This document shows positions 40,238 to 48,105 of a stretch of 56,514 nt of DNA, piece by piece. The DNA is from Arthrobacter sp. UNC362MFTsu5.1 (GTDB taxonomy: Bacteria; Actinomycetota; Actinomycetes; Actinomycetales; Micrococcaceae), in NCBI RefSeq assembly GCF_000685965.1, contig NZ_JMLE01000031.1:1-56514 (forward strand), given 5' to 3'. The translations under genes and the position numbers were made by a program. Every line of letters starts with the position of its first letter. The stretch's first letter is position 1. The notes under the pieces are model-generated. The model was given only the letters and a program-made list of their open reading frames with translations. It was not told the origin of the DNA and made no database searches.

Positions 40238-40594
40238 ATGGACGGGAACCATGGACCGGAAGCGGCAGGGACAATGGCCGGGCGGAAAGAAGCCAACCTC
40301 CCCCGCGTGGTGGAGGTGTGCAGTCTCGCGCTTCGACAGATTACTGTGCCTGAGGGCAGTGCAGAGCTATTCGAATTCTGTCGGCGGCTGGACGAGGTGG
40401 GCTCCGCCTTGGCTACTATCGGGACGCGCGCCCAAGTGGCGGTTGTCCTGAGCCGTGCCCGCATAGGCCCATGCGGGTTCGGGACCTCACCGATGGCATC
40501 CGAAGCGGCCGACCGGCTCCTGCGGGCCACGATCAATCTCCTGGCCGTTAGTGGCAGGGCTCAAAATACTGTCAGAGCCCAGAGAGACACTTGA
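40238..40594 (+). CDS. Small hypothetical protein upstream of the HNH gene
   Basis: 118 residues from ATG 40238 (MDGNHGPEA). The middle part looks helical (VVEVCSLALRQITV, LFEFCRRLDEVGSALATIG, ADRLLRATINLL). No family is recognised. A GATAGT hexamer lies exactly 6 bases before the ATG, the spacing seen for leaderless genes elsewhere in the window. The next gene starts 3 bases after its stop. It may be a partner of, or the detached N-terminal part of, the DUF222 protein. A spurious open frame cannot be fully excluded, since its codon bias is weaker than that of neighbours. Confidence 0.5.
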   Translation: MDGNHGPEAAGTMAGRKEANLPRVVEVCSLALRQITVPEGSAELFEFCRRLDEVGSALATIGTRAQVAVVLSRARIGPCGFGTSPMASEAADRLLRATINLLAVSGRAQNTVRAQRDT

Positions 40595-40597
40595 GCC

Positions 40598-42199
40598 ATG
40601 GACGGTCTTGGGGGATCCGAAGAGACGCCGGCACTGGCGGTGGGGTGCGGTTGCGCTTGCAGCTGTGGTCAGGGGCCGGCAACGCAGGACCCGGCCTGGG
40701 GGCTGGACGGTGTTCCGCCCGGGGACGGTGGTGCGGGCATGATCGATGAGATCCGGGCGTTGGAGGATCGGAAGTCTGCGTTGGCTGCCCGTCAGGCCCG
40801 GTTGACGGTGGCCTTTGATCTGCTGCAGCGCCGGGCGCAGTCGATTGCCGGGGTCCCCGCAGACCAGCTCGGGGCGGGTGTCGGGGCGCAGGTTGCGCTG
40901 GCCCGGCGGGAGTCTCCGGCGAAGGGGAGCCGGTTGCTGGGTCTGGCGAAGGCTTTGGTGACGGAGATGCCGCACACGCTTGCTGCCTTGGAAGCGGGGC
41001 AGTTGAGTGAGTGGCGGGCCACGTTGCTGGTGCGTGAGACGGCGTGCCTGTCGGCGGACGACCGGTGTGCGGTCGATGAGGAACTCGCGCCGGATTCCGG
41101 GGCGCTGGCCGGCTCCGGTGACCGGGCCCTTGTTGGCGCGGCCCGGGCCGCGGCGTACCGGCTGGATCCGCGCTCTGTCGCGAAACGTGCTGCGCATGCT
41201 GTGACGGAGCGGCATGTGAGACTCCGTCCCGCCCCGGACACGATGTGCTATCTGACGGCCCTGTTGCCGGTTTCGGCCGGTGTTGCGGTCCATGCTGCGC
41301 TGACCCGGCAGGCTGATACTTTGCGTTCGTCCGGGGACATCCGCTCCCGCGGGCAGATCATGGCGGACGACCTGGTTGAACGCGTCACGGGCACACCGGG
41401 CGGGATCAGCGGTATTGAGATCCAGCTGGTGATGACCGACCGCACCCTCTTCCAGGGCGACAGCGAACCGGCCCGCCTGCCCGGCTACGGTGTAGTTCCC
41501 GGCGGCTGGGCCAGAAGCCTTCTTGGCCCGGCCGGAGCGGCGCCTGCAAATTCCGAGTCCGACGCTTCCGTGTCCAACGGTTCTGTGCCAGCCGGATCCG
41601 TGCCAGGCGCTGTGCCCTCAGAAGCGGCAGCTGACCAGGCGTTCAACACCTGGATCCGCCGCCTGTACACAGCCCCGGGCTCGGGTGAGTTGGTGGCGAT
41701 GGACTCCCGGGCGAGGCTTTTCCCGGCGGGGCTCCGGCGGTTCATCGAGGCCCGCGACGACACGTGCCGTACCCCGTACTGTGATGCTCCCATCCGGCAC
41801 CTGGACCATATCGTTCCCTGGCACGGCGGTGGCGCTACAACGGCCGGCAACGGTGCCGGGCTCTGCGAGGCCTGCAACCACACGAAGGAATCGCCGGGCT
41901 GGAGAGCACACCCGGCCAGCGCACCAAACGCACCCGCCGGAACGAGTGTTCCCGGCGGGACGAGTGGTCCCGGCAGGGCCAGGCATGGCATCCAACTGAC
42001 AACTCCCAACGGCCATACTTATCACTCCACTGCGCCGCCGTTGCCGGGGAGTCAACGAGGCAGCCCGGCCACAGACTCCGGCCATCCGGAAGAAATCCGC
42101 TACCGAGAAGATTCCAGTCGTCGGAAAGAGCTCCGCCACCACGCCAAGGTTCACCGACGTGCCCTCCGGTCACGGCGTGTTGCTCCACTCGCGGCCTAA
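40598..42199 (+). CDS. DUF222 / HNH endonuclease-like protein (13E12 type)
   Basis: 533 residues from ATG 40598; ATG 40739 (MIDEIRALE) is an alternative that drops a Cys/Gly-rich leader. Residues about 50-300 are the helical DUF222 domain. The HNH motif lies near residues 387-430: CRTPYCDAP, then HLDHIVPWHGGG, then NGAGLCEACNHTKE, with two CxxC-type pairs that can bind zinc. A low-complexity Ser/Val/Pro stretch (about 310-345) and a variable C-terminal tail flank it. Many copies of this family occur in Arthrobacter genomes; none has a proven role, and mobile or defence functions are only guessed. The first half uses many G- and T-ended codons, the second half C-ended ones. Confidence 0.88.
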   Translation: MDGLGGSEETPALAVGCGCACSCGQGPATQDPAWGLDGVPPGDGGAGMIDEIRALEDRKSALAARQARLTVAFDLLQRRAQSIAGVPADQLGAGVGAQVALARRESPAKGSRLLGLAKALVTEMPHTLAALEAGQLSEWRATLLVRETACLSADDRCAVDEELAPDSGALAGSGDRALVGAARAAAYRLDPRSVAKRAAHAVTERHVRLRPAPDTMCYLTALLPVSAGVAVHAALTRQADTLRSSGDIRSRGQIMADDLVERVTGTPGGISGIEIQLVMTDRTLFQGDSEPARLPGYGVVPGGWARSLLGPAGAAPANSESDASVSNGSVPAGSVPGAVPSEAAADQAFNTWIRRLYTAPGSGELVAMDSRARLFPAGLRRFIEARDDTCRTPYCDAPIRHLDHIVPWHGGGATTAGNGAGLCEACNHTKESPGWRAHPASAPNAPAGTSVPGGTSGPGRARHGIQLTTPNGHTYHSTAPPLPGSQRGSPATDSGHPEEIRYREDSSRRKELRHHAKVHRRALRSRRVAPLAA

Positions 42200-42236
42200 C
42201 TCTGGCGCGGCCCACAGAGCGCGGCACGGAGAACAA

Positions 42237-42278
42237 GGCCCACAGAACAGGGCCCACAGAACATGGCCCACAGAACAG
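42237..42278. repeat. Three 14-bp tandem repeats before a terminator
   Basis: Consecutive copies at 42237-42250, 42251-42264 and 42265-42278 (GGCCCACAGAACAG, with one T substitution in copy 2). A degenerate earlier copy is near 42207. They lie just after the HNH gene and run into the terminator stem. Confidence 0.92.
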
Positions 42279-42314
42279 GCCGCCCGCCGATCAGTTGATC
42301 AGCGGGCGGCCTGT
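42275..42314. terminator. Long hairpin between convergent HNH and MMPL genes
   Basis: Arms 42275-42293 and 42296-42314 pair over 19 positions with one C/A mismatch. This makes a very stable bidirectional terminator or barrier. No T tract is present. Confidence 0.75.
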
Positions 42315-42334
42315 GGCGGACTAGGGGAGCCCGG

Positions 42335-44866
42335 TCAGCGTGCGCCGACTTCTTCCGGTTCCACCTCGGCGGCCGGCGCAGGTTTGCGGAGCTTGGCCCC
42401 CTCCACATCCACGTCCGGCAGGATGCGGTCCAGCCAGCGCGGCAGCCACCATGCCTTTTCGCCGAGCAGGTACATCACGGCCGGGACGATCGTCATGCGG
42501 ACCACGAAGGCATCAATCAGCACGCCGAAGGCCATGGCGAACCCAAGCGGCCGGACCATGTTCAGGTGCGAGAAGATGAAGCCGGAGAACACGCTGACCA
42601 TGATGATCGCGGCGGCTGTGACCACCGCGGCCGCGTGGCTGAATCCCGACCGGACGGCGTGCTTGGCTGATTCCCCGTGCATGAACGATTCCCGCATGCC
42701 GGAGGTGATGAAGACCTGGTAGTCCATGGCCAGCCCGAACAGCACGCCGATCAGGATGATCGGCAGGAAGCTCAGCACGGCACCGGGATTTTCGACGCCG
42801 AACACCGCTCCGAGCCAGCCCCACTGGTACACAGCCACGACCGCGCCGAACGCTGCGGCGAGCGAGAGCAGGAAGCCTCCTGTGGCCAGCAGCGGCACCC
42901 AGATGGAGCGGAACACCAGCAGCAGCAGGATCAAGGACAGACCAACGACAATCGCCAGGTACGGCGGCAGTGCGTCACCGAGTTTGGTGGAGACGTCGAC
43001 GTTGCCGGCGGTCTGTCCTGTGAGCCCGATGCTGACGCCCGTGGAGTCCTTGATCTGGCCCTTTTCGGCACGGAGTTCGGAGACCACCTGCACGGTGCTC
43101 GCGCTGGCCGGCCCTTCATTCGGAATGACTTGGAACACCGCGGTGCGGCGGTCCTCGCTCAGTGCCAGCGGCACGGCGGCGGTGACACTTCCGGTTTCGC
43201 GCAGAATGTCCGCGACATCGAACTGCTTGGCCTGCGCCTCGGCGTCGCTGAGTCCTTCGGGGAGGTCGCCCACCACAATGATCGGGCCGGTCATGCCCTC
43301 GCCGAAGCTCCGCTTGGTGACGTCATAGGCCTTGAAAGCCTGCGAGGCGACCGGCTCGGAACTGGCATCCGGCAATGCAAGCCGGAGCTGGCTGGCGGGC
43401 AGCGCCACCACACCGAGCAGGACGACTCCGGCCAGCAGGGCCAGCCACGGGTGATTGGTGACCATGCCGCCCCAGCCGTGGCTGCTGCGGTATTCGTCCC
43501 GGGTGCGGTCCTCGGTTTCGTGCCCCGGGGCGGCGTTGTGCTTCTCCGCCTTGGCCCAAGCACGCTTGGAGATCAGCTTCCGGCCCACCAAGGAGAGAAC
43601 AGCGGGGGTCAGGGTCAAGGCAACGACGACGGCGACGGCCACTGTGGCGGCCGCGGAGAGACCCATAACTGCCAGGAACGGAAGGCCAGGGACCACCAGG
43701 GCAGCCAGGGCAATGATGACGGTCAGTCCGGCGAACATCACCGCGTTGCCCGAAGTACCGGTGGCCAGGGCCACGGATTCCTCGGCATCCATGCCGGTCA
43801 GCAACTGGCTGCGGTGCCGGTTGACGATGAAGAGCGAATAGTCGATTCCCACTGCCAGGCCGAGCATCAGCGCCAGCATGGGCGAGATGGAACTCATTTC
43901 CGTGGCACCGCTCAGGGCGATCGTTCCGCCCACACCGACGGCCACGCCGACGATGGCCATCAGCAGCGGAAGCCCGGCGGCGATCAGGGTCCCGAGCATT
44001 ACCACCAGGACCAGGGCCGCAACGGCGATGCCGATGATCTCGGCGGTGCCAAAGAGTTCGGAGATGTCCTCGCTGATTTCCTTGCTGGGCAGGGCAGTGA
44101 CGTTGGCGGCCGAGACCTCCTTGACGATGTCTTGGACCTGCTGGCGGACGTCGGGCGTCAGACCGTTGATGGAGGTCCTGAACTGGATTTGTGCGATTGC
44201 GGCCTTGCCGTCCTCGGAGACGAAGCGGAGGCCCTTCGAGGCGTCCAGCTGGCGGGCGCCAAGCGCAAGCTTGGCTTCGCCCGCTTCCAGTTCCTTAGTG
44301 CCGGCGTCGAGCTTTGCCTGGCCCTCGGCGAGGGCTGCTTTCTGCTGGCCGAGCTGTGCCTCGATCGCGGCAGCCGGCAAACCGGCGGCCGCCATCTGCT
44401 GTTCTGCTGCTCCCAGCTGTGCCTTTCCGGCGGCAAGCTCGGCAGCGGCCTGGTCCAGCCGCGCCTTGCCGGCCGCGGACTGCTCCCTGCCGGCGTCGAG
44501 ATCTGCGACCGCCTTGTCCAGCTGCGCCTGGGTGGCGAAGGGATCGACTGTTCCCTGGACATCGGGAAGGGTCTTGAGTTTCGTCAGCGCAGCAGTGACC
44601 GCATCCCTTCCGGCCTGGCTGAACCGGGCGTCGTTGGCTTCGAACACCACGCTTGCCGAGCCGCCGGAGGACGAGGGGAGCTCCTTCTTGAGCTTGTCCG
44701 CCATCTGCTGCGTTTCGGTGCCGGGGATCTGGAAGTTGTTGGACAGCGTGCCGTGGAAGGCGGCGGCAGACCCGCCCACGGCCACCAGCGCTGCCAGCCA
44801 GAGCGAAATGACCAGCCAGCGGCGGCGATACGAGAACTTGCCGAGGCGGTAGAGGAAGAGGGCCAT
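42335..44866 (-). CDS. MMPL/RND-family exporter
   Basis: 843 residues from ATG 44866, one base after the tetR stop. Two MMPL modules of six helices each are present, with the first helix at about 16-38 and conserved Asp-containing helices (VGIDYSLFIVNRHRSQL and FGLAMDYQVFITSGMRESF) that conduct protons in this family. The first periplasmic loop (about 75-190) contains an Ala/Gln/Leu-rich predicted coiled coil (REQSAAGKARLDQAAAELAA and repeats). Such proteins export lipids, siderophores or drugs. Regulation by the adjacent TetR protein is very likely. Confidence 0.92.
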   Translation of the reverse strand: MALFLYRLGKFSYRRRWLVISLWLAALVAVGGSAAAFHGTLSNNFQIPGTETQQMADKLKKELPSSSGGSASVVFEANDARFSQAGRDAVTAALTKLKTLPDVQGTVDPFATQAQLDKAVADLDAGREQSAAGKARLDQAAAELAAGKAQLGAAEQQMAAAGLPAAAIEAQLGQQKAALAEGQAKLDAGTKELEAGEAKLALGARQLDASKGLRFVSEDGKAAIAQIQFRTSINGLTPDVRQQVQDIVKEVSAANVTALPSKEISEDISELFGTAEIIGIAVAALVLVVMLGTLIAAGLPLLMAIVGVAVGVGGTIALSGATEMSSISPMLALMLGLAVGIDYSLFIVNRHRSQLLTGMDAEESVALATGTSGNAVMFAGLTVIIALAALVVPGLPFLAVMGLSAAATVAVAVVVALTLTPAVLSLVGRKLISKRAWAKAEKHNAAPGHETEDRTRDEYRSSHGWGGMVTNHPWLALLAGVVLLGVVALPASQLRLALPDASSEPVASQAFKAYDVTKRSFGEGMTGPIIVVGDLPEGLSDAEAQAKQFDVADILRETGSVTAAVPLALSEDRRTAVFQVIPNEGPASASTVQVVSELRAEKGQIKDSTGVSIGLTGQTAGNVDVSTKLGDALPPYLAIVVGLSLILLLLVFRSIWVPLLATGGFLLSLAAAFGAVVAVYQWGWLGAVFGVENPGAVLSFLPIILIGVLFGLAMDYQVFITSGMRESFMHGESAKHAVRSGFSHAAAVVTAAAIIMVSVFSGFIFSHLNMVRPLGFAMAFGVLIDAFVVRMTIVPAVMYLLGEKAWWLPRWLDRILPDVDVEGAKLRKPAPAAEVEPEEVGAR

Positions 44867-44867
44867 G

Positions 44868-45566
44868 TCAGTGCCGATCTGTGGAGAGGTTGGCGGTGGG
44901 CGTAAAGCCTGAGCCAAGGAGGCCCATGGCGTCGATCAGGAGCTGGCGGAGCCTTGCAAGCGACGTGGCGGAGAGGTCTGCGCCGCGCTCGGCGAACCAG
45001 ACGTCCATGGCGGCTTTTCCGCAGGAGATGATGGACCCCGCAAGCGCGCGCAGGTAGAGCTCGTCGAGCTCCTCGCCCGTGGTCCGGGCGAAACGTTCGC
45101 GGGCCGCATCGATGATTTCCGCGGTGCAGTGGTCCCACGCCTCAAGTTCGGAACGGTTGAGCTGCGGATTGGACTGCGCCAGGCTGTACAGCTCGGCCAT
45201 AGGGGCCACCGTCATGGGGTCGGCCAACTGAACCAGGGCAGCCCTCGCCGACTCAAGGATGGGCTCGTCGGCGGGCCGCAGCCGGAACTGCGCCAATGCG
45301 TTGTCCAGGAAGCCGTGGGTCACGGAGGCCAGTGCCGCCTCGGTGCTGCTGAAGTAGTTGAAGAAGGTGCGCCGCGATATCGCTGCGGCGTCTGCGATGT
45401 CCTCCACCGTGAAGTTTCCGGGCCCCTTGCTGCGCAGAAGCTGCAGGGCGGCATCGGTAATGGCCTGGCGTGTTGCGGCTTTGTTGAGTTCCCGGCGCGA
45501 GGGCGGCGGCGGTTCGGCGGTTTCACTGCGCGGCGGGATGGCTGGCGCATTCTGGGTGGGTGGCAC
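44868..45566 (-). CDS. TetR-family repressor of the MMPL exporter
   Basis: 232 residues from GTG 45566. The helix-turn-helix (ITDAALQLLRSKGPGNFTVEDIA, then AAISRRTFFNYFSSTEAAL) lies at residues about 35-80 after a Pro-rich leader. The ligand-binding core follows. TAGTGT on minus (45578-45573) ends 6 bases before the GTG, so the transcript is leaderless. Two copies of an imperfect palindrome cover this promoter. The gene is directly followed by the MMPL gene. Confidence 0.92.
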   Translation of the reverse strand: MPPTQNAPAIPPRSETAEPPPPSRRELNKAATRQAITDAALQLLRSKGPGNFTVEDIADAAAISRRTFFNYFSSTEAALASVTHGFLDNALAQFRLRPADEPILESARAALVQLADPMTVAPMAELYSLAQSNPQLNRSELEAWDHCTAEIIDAARERFARTTGEELDELYLRALAGSIISCGKAAMDVWFAERGADLSATSLARLRQLLIDAMGLLGSGFTPTANLSTDRH

Positions 45567-45570
45567 GGCA

Positions 45571-45601
45571 TTACACTACGTGCATTTTTACACTCTGTGC
45601 A
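45571..45601. promoter_or_regulatory. Duplicated operator over the tetR-MMPL promoter
   Basis: Two 14-bp copies, 45571-45584 and 45588-45601, spaced 17 bp start to start. On minus they read TGCACGTAGTGTAA and TGCACAGAGTGTAA, each an imperfect palindrome TGCAC-N3-GTGTA. The first copy contains the -10 box and the second spans the -10/-35 spacer and abuts a TTGCAC -35. This is the expected arrangement for an autorepressor bound as paired dimers. Confidence 0.75.
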
Positions 45602-45748
45602 AGTTTCTCAGAATGTCCGATTCACAGCTTCCTAACAGCTTCATGACAGGTCTTCCATAAGTGGATGCCGGAGCCTTGAGGAAGGTAGGCGCACTGTACC
45701 TGCCACCAGAAGTAGCCGCGCTGCTGCGGCAGATCGAGGAGACGTGCC

Positions 45749-46300
45749 ATGACAAGCAGAAAGAAGTTGGGCCTCGGCCTGGGCGCCGCTGCCCTGGTTG
45801 TCGGGGCCGGGATCGGCATCAGCGGAATTGCGTCCGCAGCTACCACTCCGACCCCCACTCCGTCAGCCAGCGCATCGGCCGGTGCTAACACCGACGGCCA
45901 CGACCGCGGCCACAAGGGCGGCCGCCACGGGCACGAAGGGGGCGTGCAGGCATCGGAGCTGGCGGCCAAGCTCGGGGTTGACCAGGCAAAGGTCACGGAG
46001 GCGCTGAAGGCGTTCCGCGATGCCAACAAGCCGGCCACACGGCCCGCCGAGGGAGAGAAGCCGGACCGTGCGGCCAGGGAAGCCGCCTTGGCCAAGTCCC
46101 TCGCGGAGTCGCTCGGGATAGAAGAATCCAAGGTCACCTCCGCACTTGAGGAGCTGCGCGCCGCGGAACGGTCCGAGCGCGCGGCGGCCCTGAAGTCCCG
46201 GCTGGACAAGGCTGTCGCGGACGGCAAGCTCACCCAGGCGGAAGCCGACGCCGTCACCAAGGCCGTGGAAAACGGCGTGATCGGCGGCGGCGGCCGCTAG
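45749..46300 (+). CDS. Secreted His-rich protein with short helical repeats
   Basis: 183 residues from ATG 45749 with a GAGGAG ribosome site. A Sec signal peptide (basic MTSRKKLG, hydrophobic core, cleavage near IASA/ATT at about 30) leads to a Thr/Pro/Ser stretch, then a His/Gly-rich segment (DGHDRGHKGGRHGHEGG, about 48-66). The rest contains repeated helical hairpins: ELAAKLGVDQAKVTEALKAF and SLAESLGIEESKVTSALEEL, then KAVADGKLTQAEADAVTKAV. The last unit resembles DUF2680/YckD-type repeats. The His cluster suggests metal binding, but this is inference. It is divergent from tetR across 182 bases. Confidence 0.83.
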   Translation: MTSRKKLGLGLGAAALVVGAGIGISGIASAATTPTPTPSASASAGANTDGHDRGHKGGRHGHEGGVQASELAAKLGVDQAKVTEALKAFRDANKPATRPAEGEKPDRAAREAALAKSLAESLGIEESKVTSALEELRAAERSERAAALKSRLDKAVADGKLTQAEADAVTKAVENGVIGGGGR

Positions 46301-46316
46301 GACGTCCCACCACATC

Positions 46317-46382
46317 AGCGCGAACGTACAGTTGAGGCCCCAAACCCGTGTGGATTTGAGGCCTCAACTGTACGTTCGCGCT
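46317..46382. repeat. 23-bp perfect inverted repeat between convergent genes
   Basis: Arms 46317-46339 and 46360-46382 are exact reverse complements over 23 bp around a 20-nt loop. It lies between the secreted-protein stop and the symporter stop. It can act as a bidirectional terminator, but the length, perfection and lack of a T tract also fit a REP-like dispersed palindrome. Confidence 0.9.
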
Positions 46383-46398
46383 TCGGCGACGATGCGGG

Positions 46399-47847
46399 TT
46401 ACGCCTTGGCGTCCGCCAGCTCGCGTTCGTCCCGTTCAGTTGCCGGAGCGGCCGCCGTCGGATCTGCACTGGCGGAGTCGTCCGCGAACGGGTCGCCGTT
46501 GCGCGGTGCGTTGTACAGCGCCTCGTCCAGGATGCCCTGGCGCTTGGCCACGATCGTGGGGACCAGCGCCTGCCCGGCGACATTGACCGCAGTGCGGCCC
46601 ATGTCCAGGATCGGGTCGATCGCCAGCAGGAGGCCGACGCCGGCCAGCGGCAGTCCCAGCGTGGAGAGCGTCAGGGTCAGCATCACGACGGCGCCGGTGG
46701 TGCCGGCCGTCGCGGCGGAGCCCAGCACGGAGACGAGGGCGATCAGCAGGTACTGGCTGAAGTCGAGCTGGATGCCGAAGAACTGGGCTACGAAGATCGC
46801 GGAGATGGCCGGGTAGATCGCGGCGCAGCCGTCCATCTTGGTGGTGGCGCCCAGCGGTACGGCGAAGGAGGCGTAGGCGCGGGGTACGCCCAGGCTCCGC
46901 TCCGTCACGCGCTGGGTCAGCGGCAGGGTGCCCACGGACGAGCGGGACACGAAGGCCAGCTGGACAGCGGGCCAGACGCCGGAGAAGTACTGCTTGACGG
47001 ACAGCCCATGGGTGCGGACCAGGACCGGGTAGACCACAAACAGGACGAGGGCCAGGCCGACGTAGATGGCAAAGGTGAACTTGCCCAGCGACCCGATGGT
47101 GTCCCAGCCGTAGACGGCCACGGCGTTGCCGATGAGGCCCACAGTGCCCAGCGGGGCGATGCGGATGATCCACCACAGCACCTTCTGGATGACCGCGAGG
47201 GCTGAGGCGTTGAGGTTCAGGAAGGGCTCGGCGGCCTTGCCCACCTTCAGTGCCGCCACGCCGACGGCGATCGCGATCACCAGGATCTGCAGGACGTTGA
47301 AGCTGACGGACGTGCTCACTGTCGTTGCAGCGTTCGCGCTTTCCGTCACAGTGGAACTGGCGCCGAGGCCGAGGAAGTTCTTGGGGAACAGGCCGGTGAG
47401 GAAGGCCCACCAGTCACCGGACTTGCCGCTGTACTTGGCTTCCTGGGTAATGCCGGTGCTGGCGCCGGGCTGCAGCAGCACACCCAGGCCGATGCCGATC
47501 AGCACCGCGATCAGCGACGTGATGGCGAACCACAGCAGCGTGTTCCAGGCCAGCTTCGCAGCGTTGGAGACCTGCCGGAGGTTCGAGATGGAGCTGACGA
47601 CGGCGGTGAAGATAAGGGGCACCACGGCGGTCTGCAGCAGCGAGACGTAGCTCGAGCCGATCGTCTGCAGGGTGGCGCCGAGGGCATTGGGGCTTGCCTT
47701 GGTGCTGCCGGTGTACTTGGCCAGGAGGCCAAGGCCCAGGCCCACGATCAGGGCGGCAATGATCTGGAAGCCGAACGAGCCGGCCCATTTGGGCAGCCGG
47801 AAGCCGGTGTTTCCTGCGGGGGAGGGAGTGCTGGTTTGAGTGGTCAC
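46399..47847 (-). CDS. Dicarboxylate/amino acid:cation symporter (DAACS family)
   Basis: 482 residues from GTG 47847. The glutamate-transporter fold is clear: about eight helices, the first hairpin loop SRSSVGTLPLT (serine-rich motif, usually SSSSATLP), VPLGATTKMDGCA in helix 7, the second hairpin near GSAATAGTTGAVVM, and the substrate helix DPILDMGRTAVNVAGQ. The Asp/Arg pattern in the last helix suggests a dicarboxylate or acidic amino acid substrate. TAGCGT on minus lies exactly 6 bases before the GTG, so it is probably leaderless. The C-terminal 40 residues are acidic and Ala-rich. Confidence 0.93.
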   Translation of the reverse strand: MTTQTSTPSPAGNTGFRLPKWAGSFGFQIIAALIVGLGLGLLAKYTGSTKASPNALGATLQTIGSSYVSLLQTAVVPLIFTAVVSSISNLRQVSNAAKLAWNTLLWFAITSLIAVLIGIGLGVLLQPGASTGITQEAKYSGKSGDWWAFLTGLFPKNFLGLGASSTVTESANAATTVSTSVSFNVLQILVIAIAVGVAALKVGKAAEPFLNLNASALAVIQKVLWWIIRIAPLGTVGLIGNAVAVYGWDTIGSLGKFTFAIYVGLALVLFVVYPVLVRTHGLSVKQYFSGVWPAVQLAFVSRSSVGTLPLTQRVTERSLGVPRAYASFAVPLGATTKMDGCAAIYPAISAIFVAQFFGIQLDFSQYLLIALVSVLGSAATAGTTGAVVMLTLTLSTLGLPLAGVGLLLAIDPILDMGRTAVNVAGQALVPTIVAKRQGILDEALYNAPRNGDPFADDSASADPTAAAPATERDERELADAKA

Positions 47848-47995
47848 CCGAACACGCTAGGCGGCACAAAATACAGCTTCCATTCGACATTGAGAAATAT
47901 TACGCGGCCCCATTCGGCCATCACGCTCACATGCAAGCAATTTCGGCGCCAGGTCAGCGTTTTATGAAGTTATTCCCAGGTCCGGTGTGGCAAAC

Positions 47996-48101
47996 GTCTC
48001 GTGAACGGACCGGAGGGACGGTCATCCGGCAGCGTGCGTCCAAGCGAGGAACGAGCGAGCACGCCGAGGATGTCCGTCCCTCCGGGACGCAGCGTCGAGA
48101 C
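47996..48101. repeat. Nested inverted-repeat element
   Basis: Three concentric pairings: outer GTCTCG 47996-48001 with CGAGAC 48096-48101, middle 48010-48027 with 48068-48085 (17 of 18 positions), inner GCGTGC 48032-48037 with GCACGC 48059-48064. The whole 106-bp unit folds into one long arm. It lies just past the DUF885 stop on minus, so it may end that transcript, but it resembles a mobile or REP-type palindromic unit more than a terminator. Confidence 0.8.
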
Positions 48102-48105
48102 CGGC

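Noticed and set aside
41559..41625. Low-complexity Ser/Val/Pro repeats in the HNH gene as a possible repeat array
   Set aside because: Units are irregular in length and sequence; it is an interdomain linker, not a CRISPR or tandem array.
42677..44905. 742-residue open frame on plus antisense to the MMPL exporter
   Set aside because: His/Gln/Gly-rich shadow sequence without start signal or homology pattern.
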